A DNA stretch of 64,000 nucleotides from Symbiodinium natans (taxonomy: Eukaryota; Sar; Dinophyceae; Suessiales; Symbiodiniaceae), in assembly GCA_905221605.1 (NCBI GenBank), contig CAJNDS010000624.1:370001-434000 (forward strand), read 5' to 3'. The notes beneath the pieces were generated by a model that was not told where the DNA came from, ran no database searches, and saw only the letters and a program-made list of their open reading frames with translations. This document shows positions 11,423-21,758 of the stretch, in pieces (position 1 is the stretch's first letter; the number at the start of each line of letters is the position of its first letter). The translations under genes and the position numbers were made by a program.

Positions 11423-11739
11423 CCCTAGGGGGGTTTGTGGTTGAGCGAACTTCGGGGCTGAAGGAGAAGGGCTTTTGGGGCGTTCAGGGCTTGTTGCGGG
11501 ATCAAGGTTTAGGGTGCAGGGTTTGGATGAGGGGTTCAAGGTTTCTAAGGGCTTTGGATCGAACCCCTGAAGCTTTGCATGGGGCTTCTAGGGAGTTTGG
11601 TATTTTTGAGGTTGCATCCAGCTTTGCCCAGAAGACTGCGGCTACCACCCTAGCACCCAACAACCCCAATACCTCATACCCTTTACAATGCCCTCATAAC
11701 CCCTGTAATACCCTATACCAGAATAACCTAAAACCTTCA

Positions 11740-11850
11740 ACCCTAAACCCTAAACCCTAAAACCCTAAAACCCTAAAACCCTAAAACCCTAAAACCCCAA
11801 AACCCTAAAACCCTAAAACCCAAAAACCCAAAAACCCTAAACCGCAACCC
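11740..11850 (+). repeat. CCCTAAA/CCCTAAAA array
   Basis: Begins with CCCTAAA heptamers and changes to the octamer CCCTAAAA, about 12 units, immediately left of the exon at 11866. Confidence 0.85.
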
Positions 11851-11865
11851 CATGAACCCCCAAAC

Positions 11866-11947
11866 CCGCCGGGCAGCCTCACGCTTCTTGGCGAAGTCGC
11901 CGGGCACCCGGCCGCCCGCGCCCGCGGTGATGCCCATCTCCTCTGGG
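11866..11947 (-). CDS. Exon (EEMGITAGAGGRVPGDFAKK)
   Basis: After AAGCTGCAG reads PEEMGITAGAGGRVPGDFAK then KREAARR, ending at a GTTTGG donor. Strong bias; CCCTAAAA octamers on the left, TTTAGGG repeats on the right. Confidence 0.6.
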
Positions 11948-12203
11948 CTGCAGCTTGGGATTCTGGGCCTTACATAGGGTTTAGGGTTTAGGGTTTAGGG
12001 CCGTTTAGGGCTTATAGGGTTTAGGGTATTTAGGGAGGGGTACTGATTTCGCCGAGATCCTGCTATGTTGGGCGGGTACATATTTTCCTTTCGTGGTACC
12101 CCTCTCTGGGGAGATGCCCATATGAATTTTGGGGTTCAGGGTGTTTAGGGCTTTAGGGGTTTGAGCTTTAAGGGCTTTAAGAGACACAGAAAGCCCAAAA
12201 CAC

Positions 12204-12275
12204 CATCCGCGGAACGAGAGACAACGTCTGCACCAACTGACAGTAGGGCAGGGCCCTGCGCTCTTCACACGGCGG
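12204..12275 (-). CDS. Exon (PPCEERRALPYCQLVQTLSL)
   Basis: Sense frame PPCEERRALPYCQLVQTLSL then VPRM before a GTGTTTTGG donor; third positions mostly G/C. Unknown protein. Confidence 0.5.
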
Positions 12276-12738
12276 GCTTTGCCGAAGGCCCAACTGTAGA
12301 AATTAACTAGTACCGTACTCCAACCCTTCGCAACTCAACTGCACTTTTCAGAAATGAGGGGTCTCCATGGCGTGTTTCTTGCCATCAAAAATGAGGGCCT
12401 TCCTTCGGGACCATGTGTCCCTAAATCTGGGATCCGATACAAATGTGGACCATGAACCCATCCAGCCCCCGAGCCCTAAACACTCGCCATTTTTCGGGCT
12501 CCGCTTAGGCAATTGGGCTGTGAAGACTTGAGGGGCTTGAGGTTTCGGGCTTGAGGTTTCGGGTTGACTCTACGCACACCACTGATGACCTTTCATCTGC
12601 CCAGGTCTGCACCCCTACTCATCACAACATGTACATCCTCAAAGATATACTGGTAGACTTGGCCCGAAAACATGTTCGAGGTTAGGATCCAAAGGGAAGC
12701 GACTTCATGTCAACCCTCAACCTAAACCCAAAACTTCA

Positions 12739-12795
12739 GGCCATCAGGTCCTCAAAGAGCGGCATGCAGCCCATGGCACCTGAAGCGCGATTTCC
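12739..12795 (-). CDS. Exon or terminal exon (GAMGCMPLFEDLMA)
   Basis: Sense frame NRASGAMGCMPLFEDLMA then TGA; the stop may be real, or ATG|GCCTGA may be a GC donor. High GC3 for the last 14 codons. Confidence 0.35.
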
Positions 12796-13103
12796 CAGAG
12801 ATGTCTCTATGGCACATTTTCGGGGTTTGGGGCTTAGGTCTGTGCGTGCGAACTTGAGGTTTAGGAAGGTTGGGCTTTGCTAAGTTTGTGGATATTGGGC
12901 TAGGTTTGGGTTTCTTGGGCTGTCTAGGGCTTAGGGTTGCGTTTGGCTTGCGGATTTTCAAGGACTCGGTGCTGCCTTATCTGCTAACTGCCAAAACCCT
13001 GCAAGCTCTAGTGTCCCGGACGGTTAAACCCTGACACAACCTTAGACCCTAAACCCTATACCCTGTAAACCTTAAACCCAACTCTCCAAGTTAAGACTCC
13101 CAG

Positions 13104-13170
13104 CAGGGTGGCCTACGAATGCGCGGTGGAAAAGCCCCTTGTACTTGGGCTTTTTCAGGACCTCGGCTCA
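13104..13170 (-). CDS. Exon (VLKKPKYKGLFHRAFVG)
   Basis: Sense frame VLKKPKYKGLFHRAFVGHPA with good codon use after a CTTTGAG acceptor. Basic. Unknown. Confidence 0.4.
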
Positions 13171-13588
13171 AAGTGACGTGCCTTCGGCGCTTTAGGGATT
13201 CAGGGTGGAGAACTTAGGTTTGTGAGGCGAGGCTGCGAGTTCTTGATGCAGCGTAGAGAGATCATGGCAATGGGAGATCCCAACACCCTGCACTCACCCG
13301 ACTGTGGTGCGGCAGGACCTCTGTCTTGGTATTAACCCCAAACCCTAAACCCTAAACCCCAAACCCTAAATCCTAAACCCTAAACCCGAAGTCAGGTGAG
13401 GCGGGGGGGGGGGGGTGGTGGGGAAGGAGACTTCATCCAGTGGCCAGGTCCACTGGGTCCAGGCTTGTGGGCTAAAGGGGCCGAAGACTCGCTCAGCTCT
13501 CACAAGCTACCCGGTGGCTCTTAAGGGGCTGATGGTTTAGGGTTTAGGGTTGCCAGGCGAACAGCTTGTCTTGCGGCTGTGTGGTATG

Positions 13589-13816
13589 TCATGGTTTGTC
13601 AAGTGCTTTCGGGCTTGCACCGGAACTACTGCACGAGAAGTGCCACACGCGAATGCATGCCCTACCGTCAGCCATCAGTGCCTCATGAAGGCTCCGTGAG
13701 CTTTCAGCTGCAGAGGTGTGGACTTTCAAAATGGCAGCTGCGCTGAACTTAACATGCCCGGCGTAGCGCATACGCTGCACCAGTGGCCCAAGCCGAAGCC
13801 TTAAACAGCCCCCCAA
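13589..13816 (-). CDS. 75-codon open frame, unknown
   Basis: Reads LRLGPLVQRMRYAGHVKFSA then AAILKVHTSAAESSRSLHEA and LMADGRACIRVWHF. Composition is protein-like, third positions mixed. Could be one longer exon of the surrounding gene. Confidence 0.4.
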   Translation of the reverse strand: MGGCLRLRLGPLVQRMRYAGHVKFSAAAILKVHTSAAESSRSLHEALMADGRACIRVWHFSCSSSGASPKALDKP

Positions 13817-13913
13817 AGCCCCTAGTGCGCCCCGACCTCACAAAGTTCCCCAGAACCTCCACAACCTGGAAGCCTAAACACCCTAAACCATGAAGCCCCC
13901 CCCCCCCCCTCTC

Positions 13914-13971
13914 CCTGCCCTTCGGCCTCTTTGAGGTCGCCTGCCAGGAGCACCACCTCCACGCCCTGGTT
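13914..13971 (-). CDS. Exon (NQGVEVVLLAGDLKEAEGQ)
   Basis: Sense frame NQGVEVVLLAGDLKEAEGQ, strong codon bias; looks like a beta-strand and helix. CCCTAAACC on the left, TTTTGGGG on the right. Unrecognised. Confidence 0.55.
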
Positions 13972-14274
13972 GGTGGGGCTTTGGGGCTTGGGTTTTGGGG
14001 CTTAGTGTTTTAGGGCGTTTAGGGGTTTGGGACTTAGGAGGTCGGGGGTTTAAGTTTAAGGTTTATAGACTTTAAAGGATTATCAGCTTCGAATGATTTT
14101 TGAGCTTCGAAGGAAGGGCCTTCTGGGCTTGGGTCCGAGCGGCCCTGGCATCGGTACCCGGAAGAGTACTTAACCTCCATCAAACCCGAATTTCATCCTG
14201 CACCCCGCACCCTAAGTCCGAAACTGTTTGCTGCTTAAGGCTTAAGCTGAGCTACCCAACATGTGTGGTCTCGC

Positions 14275-14340
14275 CAGCACGGCAACTCCCTTTAAGTTCC
14301 GACGCGCCTCCATAGCCTCGCTCAGGGGCGGCCAGCTCAC
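14275..14340 (-). CDS. Exon (PPLSEAMEARRNLKGVAVL)
   Basis: After CCCCAACAG the frame reads VSWPPLSEAMEARRNLKGVA then VL, before a GC donor (GCGAGACC). TTTATAGGG-type repeats on its right. Unknown protein. Confidence 0.55.
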
Positions 14341-14667
14341 CTGTTGGGGGTGCCAGGGTTTATAGGGTTTCGGGTTTCGGGTCAGGGCTTTCGGGAATTT
14401 TGGGGTGGCCAGGGCTTTTGTTCGCAGGGCGCAAAGCCACTGCATACTTGAGATGCAAGAAAATCAGGGCCCCTGAGCCGTGGACCCTAGGATCCCCCAA
14501 TCTCGAAAAGCCCTGCGCGCCGCCGCTCGAAAACTACATGGCGTGTTCTCTACTGCACGTGTGGATATCTTTAGTAATGCGAAAAGGTGCACTTTTAGTC
14601 AAAAGAACTGACCATCAAGTTGTGTAAGCTAGAAAGGTTTAGGGCCTACAGTGTTCTGAGCAATTTC

Positions 14668-14725
14668 CTGAGCGCGCCTTCTTCTCACGCCGGCCGCGCG
14701 AGGGCTTCGCCTCCTCTTCGACCAC
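14668..14725 (-). CDS. Exon (VVEEEAKPSRGRREKKARSG)
   Basis: Acceptor CTCTCGAAG, then VVEEEAKPSRGRREKKARSG, high GC3 and highly charged. Downstream neighbour of the 14941 exon; both look like parts of one charged linker region. Confidence 0.6.
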
Positions 14726-14940
14726 CTTCGAGAGGAAAAGTCTGTGATTCGCGTGCCGGGGCGCCTGCCTGTAACTCTGTTTAGCTACAACTTGGCAGTC
14801 ATTTTCACCTCAAGCAGTAGGTATAATCCACTAAGGTGTTCGTTAAGTTCGCGTTGGGGATGCTGATGTACGGCATCTTATGTACGCGTGGCTGTAGCAG
14901 CAGGGGCAACCCTCAATCGAACCCTAAACTGCACCGAAGC

Positions 14941-15002
14941 CAGCCCTGCTGCCCCTTCATTCCTCCAGCCTTCTTCTCGTCCTCTTCCGTGACCTCTTGC
15001 AC
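14941..15002 (-). CDS. Exon (VQEVTEEDEKKAGGMKGQQG)
   Basis: Acceptor GACCGAAG, then VQEVTEEDEKKAGGMKGQQG and a GC donor (GCTTCGG); 62 nt, all frame signals agree. Charged, lysine/glutamate-rich. Confidence 0.6.
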
Positions 15003-15338
15003 CTTCGGTCGATTTTGGGGCTTGGGATTCAAGGTTTAGTTTGAGGGGTCTATCAGCTTCTGGCCCGTTTGAGGGAGCTCTGTCCCAAACTGGCGCTTCT
15101 CACGCACGACAGTTGGGCAGCAAGTGCTCATTCACTCGCACATGCGTTCTCCTTTCTCTCTCCGATCGAAGGCATAAAGTCTGGATGCCGAACCATTATG
15201 TTTGGGCTACATGTCATCGTGTACTCCTATTAATATGATAAAATCCGCCGAGGCCTCGGGCCGGAGGTGTATAGGTTGTCAGAACAGGCACCTCCAGATC
15301 CTCCCCCACCCCCTTTTTTGGGCCTCAAATGGGTACCC

Positions 15339-15402
15339 CTCCTGGGAAACCGGGGTCCGCAAGCGGACGGTTCGCCAGGACCGGAGGTTGAAGCCCCTCC
15401 CA
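15339..15402 (-). CDS. Exon candidate beside a C-rich tract
   Basis: Sense frame GFNLRSWRTVRLRTPVSQEG with high GC3. It follows directly, in the sense direction, a 140-bp G-rich tract (15408-15550 on the plus strand is nearly pure C). Confidence 0.4.
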
Positions 15403-15407
15403 GCAGG

Positions 15408-15431
15408 GCCCCCCCCCTCCCCCCCCCCCCT

Positions 15432-15463
<32 letters not shown>

Positions 15464-15550
15464 CCCCCCCCTCCCCCCCCCCTCCCCCCCCCCCCCCTCC
15501 CCCCCCCCCCCCCCCCCCTCCCCCCCCCCCCCTACCCCCCCCCCTCCCCC
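15408..15550 (+). repeat. 140-bp near-pure C tract
   Basis: Runs of 8-22 C broken by single T or A. In the sense strand a very G-rich intron segment, prone to quadruplex formation. The polyproline frames over it are artefacts. Confidence 0.95.
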
Positions 15551-15720
15551 TGCCGAAGAGTCGCCTTAAACCTTAAGGGGCCTGGCTCCACCCTACAATC
15601 ACTCCAGATCCCTCCAAGCCGAACCCTAAACCCAAAAAAAACCCTCAACCCCAAAGCGTGAACCTTGAGCCCTAAACTAACCCTCAACCCCAAACCCCAA
15701 ACCATAAACCATAAACCCGG

Positions 15721-15724
15721 AACC

Positions 15725-15784
<60 letters not shown>

Positions 15785-15787
15785 ACC
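15721..15787 (+). repeat. (CCCTCAA)n variant array
   Basis: Nine copies of CCCTCAA, the same variant as at 1755-1957, next to an exon (15806-15882). Confidence 0.9.
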
Positions 15788-15805
15788 CAACCCTTATTGC
15801 TTGGG

Positions 15806-15882
15806 GTCCAGCGACTTGGGCGCTGCGGAATCACCATGCTCACGCGGATGCGCTGGGCCGGGCCGAGGCGGGTCGCGTAGCG
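15806..15882 (-). CDS. Exon (RYATRLGPAQRIRVSMVIPQ)
   Basis: Sense frame RYATRLGPAQRIRVSMVIPQ then RPSRW, third positions almost all G/C. Followed on its left by a (CCCTCAA)n array. Basic; unknown protein. Confidence 0.55.
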
Positions 15883-15946
15883 TTAAAATTAAAGTCAATG
15901 GTGGTCTGACACCGAGAACCAATCGTCTGAAACTAGTGCCCCCCAC

Positions 15947-16000
15947 CTTGTCCGCCGCTCGGAGCTCATCCAAAGGAGAGGCATAAGGGTAGGTGAACTC
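15947..16000 (-). CDS. 18-codon exon with both splice sites
   Basis: Acceptor CTCGAACCAG, then EFTYPYASPLDELRAADK, then a GTGGGG donor. Exactly 54 nt, phase 0. Clear exon, unknown protein. Confidence 0.6.
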
Positions 16001-16249
16001 CTGGTTCGAGTATCCAGAGAAACCTTCTGCCCTAAACGTGCTTTGCTGAGGCCCTTCAATGACAGGCTGGTGTCCAAAGAAACCTGTTCCCCCATCTCAA
16101 GACCCCAAAGCTGTGCACCCAACGACTTCCTGGAAAAGCATCGGGCGCAGCACAACCTCATGACAACAGCCTGCAACCCACTCCAGGCCCCTTAAACTCC
16201 AACCTCTCAGGGCTTTGGGGCCTTAAAAAAATAGACTTGTACTAGCTTG

Positions 16250-16380
16250 TCGGGGCTCCTCAGGCTTCTCGGGCGGCAGGGAGAAGCGCTGTCCGGTCTC
16301 CATCTCGCTGAGATACCTGCCAGAAACCGTGTATGGGAGAAGCGCTGCCCCGTCTCCCTCAAAGCTCTGCCGCTGCTGGC
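16250..16380 (-). CDS. Exon pair around a very short intron (GRALRETGQRFS / LPPEKPEEPRQ)
   Basis: The upstream frame reads IASSGRALRETGQRFS and the downstream frame ETGQRFSLPPEKPEEPRQAS. The shared ETGQRFS comes from a 23-bp direct repeat (16279-16301 and 16335-16357). Splicing anywhere between equivalent repeat points gives GRALRETGQRFSLPPEKPEE. The implied intron is only 56 bp. Confidence 0.45.
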
Positions 16381-16507
16381 GATGAAGACTATGGGAAGAG
16401 GACAAGAACTATGATGATCATGACAGCAACCCATTCACATGCGGCATGGTGCAGAGAATCACAGATCCATGCAGGCCCATGAAGCTGTTGACAAGCGACC
16501 ACATCCT

Positions 16508-16690
16508 AGACTCCTAGGTCCATGAGAACAGAAATCTCTAAACCCCGGTCCTTAAACCCTAAACAAAGAAACCGAAACCCTAAACTGGCCCTGCACTCAA
16601 TGCAACCAAGAGTTTGAGTTGTTTTACGCACAATCGGACCAAGACTTTGGCGGAGCTTCCGCTGATTCTCCGCTGGCGAAAGAGGGTCAA
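16508..16690 (-). CDS. Exon candidate (DPLSPAENQRKLRQSLGPIV)
   Basis: Sense frame DPLSPAENQRKLRQSLGPIV runs from about 16688 to a GTAAAAC donor near 16625. Good composition; the plus strand is also open here. The rest of the interval is CCCTAAAC-like. Confidence 0.35.
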
Positions 16691-17070
16691 CCAAATGCCC
16701 TCTCAGCCACGCCGGGGCCCGTGGTGCCGAGGTGCAGAGCCCATGTCATATGGGGTTCAAGGATTTTGGTATTCATTCCTGATTGTAAATGTCGCTTTGA
16801 CCTGAATCTTCTAGTTGAAGTTTTGCTGCAAAGCCAAGCCGCATAAACCGGTCGGTAACGCTTAGCCGCGTGTCGGCCTACATGAGCCTGCTAAACCTCA
16901 GCCCCGAGCCAGTAGGTTTGCGGCCTCGAACCGCGAATGCTAAGTGATAGCCTAAAGCCTCATTTGGGATTTATGAGGGAACCCAACGCTTTCAAAAAAG
17001 GGAATCATAAGGGAACTACCGGGCATCAGAGAGCAGAAGTGATGAGAATGACGTAAGGGGGCCTCGTTGC

Positions 17071-17135
17071 CTTAGGAACCAGGGCTCCAAACGGGAGCTG
17101 TCGAATTGGTGGTGTGCACAAGGGGTGACCTTGTC
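17071..17135 (-). CDS. Exon (DKVTPCAHHQFDSSRLEPWF)
   Basis: Sense frame DKVTPCAHHQFDSSRLEPWF then L, before a GC donor (GCAACG). Good codon use. Unknown protein. Confidence 0.45.
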
Positions 17136-17149
17136 GGTTTAGGGTTGAG

Positions 17150-17540
17150 GGCTTTGGGTTTGGGGTTTGGGGAGTCAAGGGGGCTTCATACGCTTCCGGG
17201 GTTCAGGGCTTCTGTTGAGGTGGAACCGAAACTCCGAACCCTTCCCCTACATGCTTGCTGAACCCTTGAACCATAGCGGCCCAAAACCCTCAACCCTTAC
17301 AACCCTAAATGTAAACCCTAAACCCTGAACCCTACATCCCCCAAACCTTAGCACAGTAAATGACCTTAACTCTAAGAACCTAAACCCCCTTCGGTGAATT
17401 CCAACCCAAACCCTGAAAGCTAAATCTTAAACCCCGAAGCCTTCATGTGAGCCGTATACAGCCCTCCACCCTCAACGCCCTAAATCCACAAACCCAAGAC
17501 CCTTATACCCCAAACACACAGGCTCTGACTCCATAGTTGA
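17150..17540. other. Degenerate telomere-like spacer
   Basis: Begins with GGTTTAGGG/TTTGGGG words and passes into many CCCTAAAC/ACCCTCAAC words. I see no exon in it; it reads as one intron with G-rich and C-rich ends. Confidence 0.5.
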
Positions 17541-17757
17541 GCCTTGTTTAGAGTATATACCATATCTGCCTGTTCCCAAAGTCGATCCCCTGGAACATAC
17601 ACCCACCACCGCCCACACCGCAACTTCGAAATGCGAAAAAAAAGAACAAAAAAGTCGACACCTGGAGAGGTTTTGGTTTCAGGTCTTAGGAAGTTTGGGG
17701 TTTACCTGCACTACAGCTTGGTTTTGGTTTAGGGTTTGGGGTTAGGGGTTTGGGGTC

Positions 17758-17885
17758 GTACAGCTGGACTCCCCCAATGCCCACCGCAAGTCTGCACGCC
17801 TCCTACATGGGGTCTGATCAACATCATGGGCCCTTCACTGGGGCTGTCAAGTACCCTGTACTCGCTACGGTCCACTATTGAGCTC
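17758..17885 (-). CDS. Open exon-like stretch
   Basis: Sense frame IVDRSEYRVLDSPSEGPMML then IRPHVGGVQTCGGHWGSP, no stops for 42 codons. Mixed third positions. It lies just downstream of the 17892-17944 exon. Confidence 0.35.
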
Positions 17886-17891
17886 TAAAGC

Positions 17892-17944
17892 CCCGTGACA
17901 TGTTCGGAAAACTGGCCGTCCACATGAAGGATTCCGCGGAGCGG
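17892..17944 (-). CDS. Exon (RSAESFMWTASFPNMSR)
   Basis: Acceptor CCCCAG, then RSAESFMWTASFPNMSR in excellent codon use, then a GC donor (GCTTTAG). Unknown protein. Confidence 0.5.
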
Positions 17945-18321
17945 CTGGGGGGATGTTGGCTGAACTGGTGTTCTCAGATGGGGTGACCAGGTTAATGCCG
18001 AAGAAGACCCTAGATAATCCCCAAGACAGGAAAAATCAAGACATCCCAAGGATCTTGCCTAGATTTCGGAGTCTCTTGCGGATGGGCGAGAGTAAGAAAT
18101 CTAAGGCTGCCAACCCTAGTCAAGTTTCCAGGATCAGGGAAGGCTGTGACATTCAAACCCCAATGCCTTAAACTTCCAGAATAAACCACACCCCATAACC
18201 AAATCGACCACAGCCGTAACTATGCCTCAAGTTGACTGGAACTTTCATCCAGGGTTGCGTTGCTTCATTTTGGGGGGTTGAGGATTTATAGGGTGCCAAG
18301 CTGGCAGGAAAGCTGCCCGGG

Positions 18322-18609
18322 GTGCAAGCCCCCTCGGGCACGAGCCGCTCTGCAGACCGACGATACTCTGCGGCCGACGATAGGAAGCGTGCAGAATGGC
18401 AGTGGGCATATGTTGAGGGTTGGGGGGGAAGGGGAGCTGCTTTCAACAAAAAACCAAGAAGCTGTACAGTTTTCGAGTGCACGGACTACGGTGGCGAAGT
18501 GAAGGGAGACAAGACAAGGACCTGCAAGCAGCACATGTGCGGAGGCAACATCTTCTGCTCGTTTAACGTGTTGTCTTTCTCTTTTTTGGGCATGAGTAGG
18601 GTAGAGTAG
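18322..18609 (+). CDS. Plus-strand open frame, Cys-rich middle, doubtful
   Basis: 95 codons; the segment CTVFECTDYGGEVKGDKTRT then CKQHMCGGN has four cysteines and fair codon use. The minus strand also has long frames here (18286-18777). Strand undecided. Confidence 0.2.
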   Translation: MQAPSGTSRSADRRYSAADDRKRAEWQWAYVEGWGGRGAAFNKKPRSCTVFECTDYGGEVKGDKTRTCKQHMCGGNIFCSFNVLSFSFLGMSRVE

Positions 18610-19344
18610 GGTAGCAGACACGGATCTCGTCTGCACACTGCCTCCCAAAAGAACCAATCCCAGCAGCTTGACGTCTGCCGGCGGAACTTGCTGCGGACTT
18701 CTGCTCACAGCTCTTCTGCTGAATGCGGACCCTACACAGGTCTTGATACTAGTGTGGCTTGCCAGGAGCAGCAGCAAATAATTTGCAAGCTGTCTTGGAA
18801 TCCCTAAGAAGTGCAGAGCTCCTGCATCTACCCTAGCAGTCCCAAAGCCCTGCTACCCTACGACTTTCAGGTAGCTCCCCTGGCTTTGCCCCACATCGCA
18901 TGTCCAGGTCCCGCCGTTGGACTACACACGGCTTTAAAAAGGGAATGCGCAGACTGCCGGGAAGGGAGCCGAAGTTGCCCAGGGCTTAGGGTTAAGGCTT
19001 GTAGGGCTTGGGGAGCAGGGTTTAGAACTTGGGGGGGGGGGCGCCAGGAACACGGGAGGGTATCAAAGGGTTCCACCAACTGAGGGCCTTGCCCCAGCAC
19101 CATTTAAAACGTATATGGTCTAATAGGGCTAGATCGGGATCTGGGCTCATGGAGCTTAAAGAAATTAAAGTCCAGCATCAAGGTGTAGAAGTTGCAGGCT
19201 TTGCTTAGCGTTCAGGACCCCGGTGCCATCGAATCCAGACCCTAAACCCTGACAAGGGTCGATGGGGGCTTTTAGGGCTGATAACCTCATGGATTCAGGG
19301 TTCACCCTAAACCCTGAACCCTAAGCCCTGGAAGGTTCAGAGGG

Positions 19345-19430
19345 TCTAGCGCTTGGGCAGGGAGCGGCGGCTTCCTTCCCGACTCTCCATGCCGTGGACT
19401 CCAGGGCTCCGAGTTGCGGTTCCGGTGGAG
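19345..19430 (-). CDS. Exon (LHRNRNSEPWSPRHGESG)
   Basis: High-GC3 frame LHRNRNSEPWSPRHGESGRK then PPLPAQAL. Basic/proline-rich. Bracketed by CCCTAAACCC (left) and a long TTTAGGGG array (right). Confidence 0.5.
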
Positions 19431-19437
19431 TTTATGG

Positions 19438-19577
19438 TTTAGGGGTTTAGGGATGTTTAGGGTTTAGGGGTTTAGGGGTTTAGGGATGTTTAGGGTTTAG
19501 GGGTTTAGGGGTTTAGGGGTTTAGGGGTTTAGGGGTTTAGGGGTTTAAGGGTTTAGGGTTTAGGGTTTAGGGTTTAG
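19438..19577 (+). repeat. TTTAGGG/TTTAGGGG mixed array
   Basis: Interspersed heptamers and octamers with two GATG interruptions, right of the exon at 19345-19430. Confidence 0.85.
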
Positions 19578-19703
19578 GACCTGGACCCTGGGTTCGTCGA
19601 GCGTTCAGGGTGCAGCTCTGCAATACTTGGGGACTCGCCAAGGATCAGGGAAGGTTAGGAGCTTCTTAGAACCTACGCGCCTCCTACTTGCTCGGTTGCT
19701 CGG

Positions 19704-20102
19704 TTGGGAACCAAGGAGCGGTTGCAAGACACGATTCTCTCTCATGCTGAAAACCTGGCGGACTCTCGCACTACAGCCCGCCAAAACTCTGAACCTGAAA
19801 AGCCCTTGCCGAACGCCTCTGGTGCACCTTGTGCAGCTGGGAAGTGCCATTATACAGCTTGGCTACGGCTCGGAGCGCCCATGAGCTTGTACGCAGTAAC
19901 ACGGTCGCTAGTAGGATTCAGGGTTGGGGATGTAGATTCCCTGCCGGCCTGTTTGGCCGTCGAGGTCGCATCTGCAGCACCCTTTCTCTACCATTTGAAG
20001 TGCCCCATCATGCCGTGTTCAAGAAGGACTAGCGCAGACGTGAGGGTTGGGGGGGGGGTTCAGTACCTCAACCTTCGGGTTCTTAGTCTACAGGGCTGCT
20101 AG
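19704..20102 (+). CDS. Plus-strand open frame of 132 codons, doubtful
   Basis: Starts MGTKERLQDTILSHAENLAD and stays open to 20102. Composition is protein-like at first. A minus frame of 81 codons covers the left half. No motif recognised; kept as a weak candidate. Confidence 0.2.
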   Translation: MGTKERLQDTILSHAENLADSRTTARQNSEPEKPLPNASGAPCAAGKCHYTAWLRLGAPMSLYAVTRSLVGFRVGDVDSLPACLAVEVASAAPFLYHLKCPIMPCSRRTSADVRVGGGVQYLNLRVLSLQGC

Positions 20103-20590
20103 GGGGTGTTTAGGGTTCGCCAGGAGTCGGGAAGCTTAGTAACCGAAACTTAGCAGGGAATGCACGCGAGATGTGGCTGCTCGACTGAAAGGCACACGTA
20201 AGAAATTGAAATGGATCTGCTGCTTTAGGTGGCCAGCACGGTTCCAAAGACTATTTCAGGCGGTGTACCTAGGGAGCCCAGAGTCCGGCACCTCCACTCA
20301 CGTAATACACATGAAGGATTGCCGAGCTCTTGTTTGTGGTAAGGAGGTCCGTCGGAGGCCTGAAGCATCTGAGTCCTCTGAACTCGTACATGTCGAGTGT
20401 AGAGCTTCAGGGCTACAGCAAATTTGATCTACGCAGTCACCAATCTCATGAAAAAACCTGAACCAGCTCAACATCAACTTGGACGTGGTCACCCAGCAGC
20501 GTCCTGAAATGTAGACTTCCGCAGTCTACTTTCCCTTGGATAGGGATGTCGGCAAGGCCCCCTCGGGGCCCTCCTACGTCATTGGCTCAC

Positions 20591-20640
20591 TTCGCAAAGA
20601 GGAAGGGCATGATGTCCACGGTGGCCTGGACAGGGACAGT
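20591..20640 (-). CDS. Exon with both splice sites (TVPVQATVDIMPFLFAK)
   Basis: Acceptor GGAAGCGCCCAG, then TVPVQATVDIMPFLFA and GCGAA|GTGAGCC donor. 50 nt, all third positions G/C. Same donor sequence (GTGAGCC) as the exon at 21653. Confidence 0.55.
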
Positions 20641-21044
20641 CTGGGCGCTTCCGTTTTCACCAGGTGCCTATCATGCCCGAGATCAGCACGGCTCCCCTTA
20701 AGGTCGGAACAGCATTGAACATTGGCTTACGCGGGTCTAGACATGAAGACACCTGCTGCATGGAACATATGTGTCCGCCCTCCAAAGACGCTCCACCCTG
20801 CCCACAAACGAGGCCGGACAAACTTCAGCTGTTCTCTTAGGGCTCAGAGTTCATGGGGGCTTTGATCCTCAAGACCTTCAGCATCTTTGGAAGTTGCCAC
20901 GATCTGTCCGCACAAAGAAAGAGCCCTCGGATGTCGCTAAGCGCTTCGACCTTTGCCTACACCCGCTCACATGCTCTTGCCTTGGTCGTCCCTAAAGCCA
21001 CCCCATCTCGGCGTTTCGACAAGAGTTTTCGAGCAGAACGATTC

Positions 21045-21135
21045 ACAGCCGTCGCCTGCCCGGTGGCGAGCTCCTGCACCGCAATGGCACTGATGGCGAC
21101 CTGGCCGAGCTGGTCCCGGGGGAGTTGCATTGTTT
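21045..21135 (-). CDS. Exon (GQVAISAIAVQELATGQ)
   Basis: Sense frame MQLPRDQLGQVAISAIAVQE then LATGQAT, with very high GC3; hydrophobic helix. Superficially like the third helix of light-harvesting proteins, not proven. Confidence 0.5.
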
Positions 21136-21468
21136 GGGGTGGCCTGCGATTTTTGGCTTCAGAGGCTTGGTGAGGGCTGGGCTCAGGGTTGAGGAGGCTT
21201 TTGGGAGCTTGGCAGCTGGGTAGCCCGGCTTTCATGGCAGGGCACCCCCCCCCCCCCCCCCGTTGCGAGCGGTGTTGCACATAGGGCTTCGTCTCAAGTT
21301 GTGAACCACAAGCCCTCAACCAAACTGCCCTTACACCCCTGACCCCTAAACCCCTGAAATCTAGAGAAATTTCGGAACCCCTCATTGAACCCTAGAACCC
21401 CTTGAGCCAGCTGGGACCCTAAGCCCCCTGAACCTCGAGAGCCCTCGAATCCTCGAAGGAAAGGGAGC

Positions 21469-21507
21469 CAGGGTCACCATGGCGACGCGGCCGTTGAAGA
21501 TCTGGGC
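21469..21507 (-). CDS. 13-codon exon (AQIFNGRVAMVTL)
   Basis: Acceptor GCGCCTCACAG, then AQIFNGRVAMVTL and a GC donor; exactly 39 nt, phase 0. The NGRxAM core recalls the helix motif of light-harvesting chlorophyll-binding proteins, but the glutamate is replaced and neighbouring exons do not fit that family, so I leave it unassigned. Confidence 0.5.
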
Positions 21508-21652
21508 CTGTGAGGCGCTCTGTCTGGGCTTTGATTCAGGAGGGCTGCTTGGGTTTAGGGTCTAGGGTCCAGGGTCGAGAATCTAGGGTGTAGGGTCTAG
21601 GGTTTAGGGTTTAGGGTATAACGGTTCCGGGGCTTCAGGGCTTCAGGCTCAC

Positions 21653-21707
21653 TGTGCAGCCCGAAGTCATCGAACGATCTTCTGACGACATCTTCTTCAT
21701 CGTCATC
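21653..21707 (-). CDS. Acidic exon with canonical donor
   Basis: Reads DDDEEDVVRRSFDDFGLHS and ends CTGCACA|GTGAGCC. Sits between the exons at 21759 and 21469 in the same direction, so these probably form one transcript. Confidence 0.55.
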
Positions 21708-21758
21708 CTTACCCTAGTAACCCTACACCTTAAGACCAGCTTTCAGTGATGGCGTCCC

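Noticed and set aside
21045-21507. Light-harvesting chlorophyll protein from FNGRVAM and AISAIAVQELATGQ
   Set aside because: The key glutamate is missing, and the adjacent exons are acidic or unlike that family.
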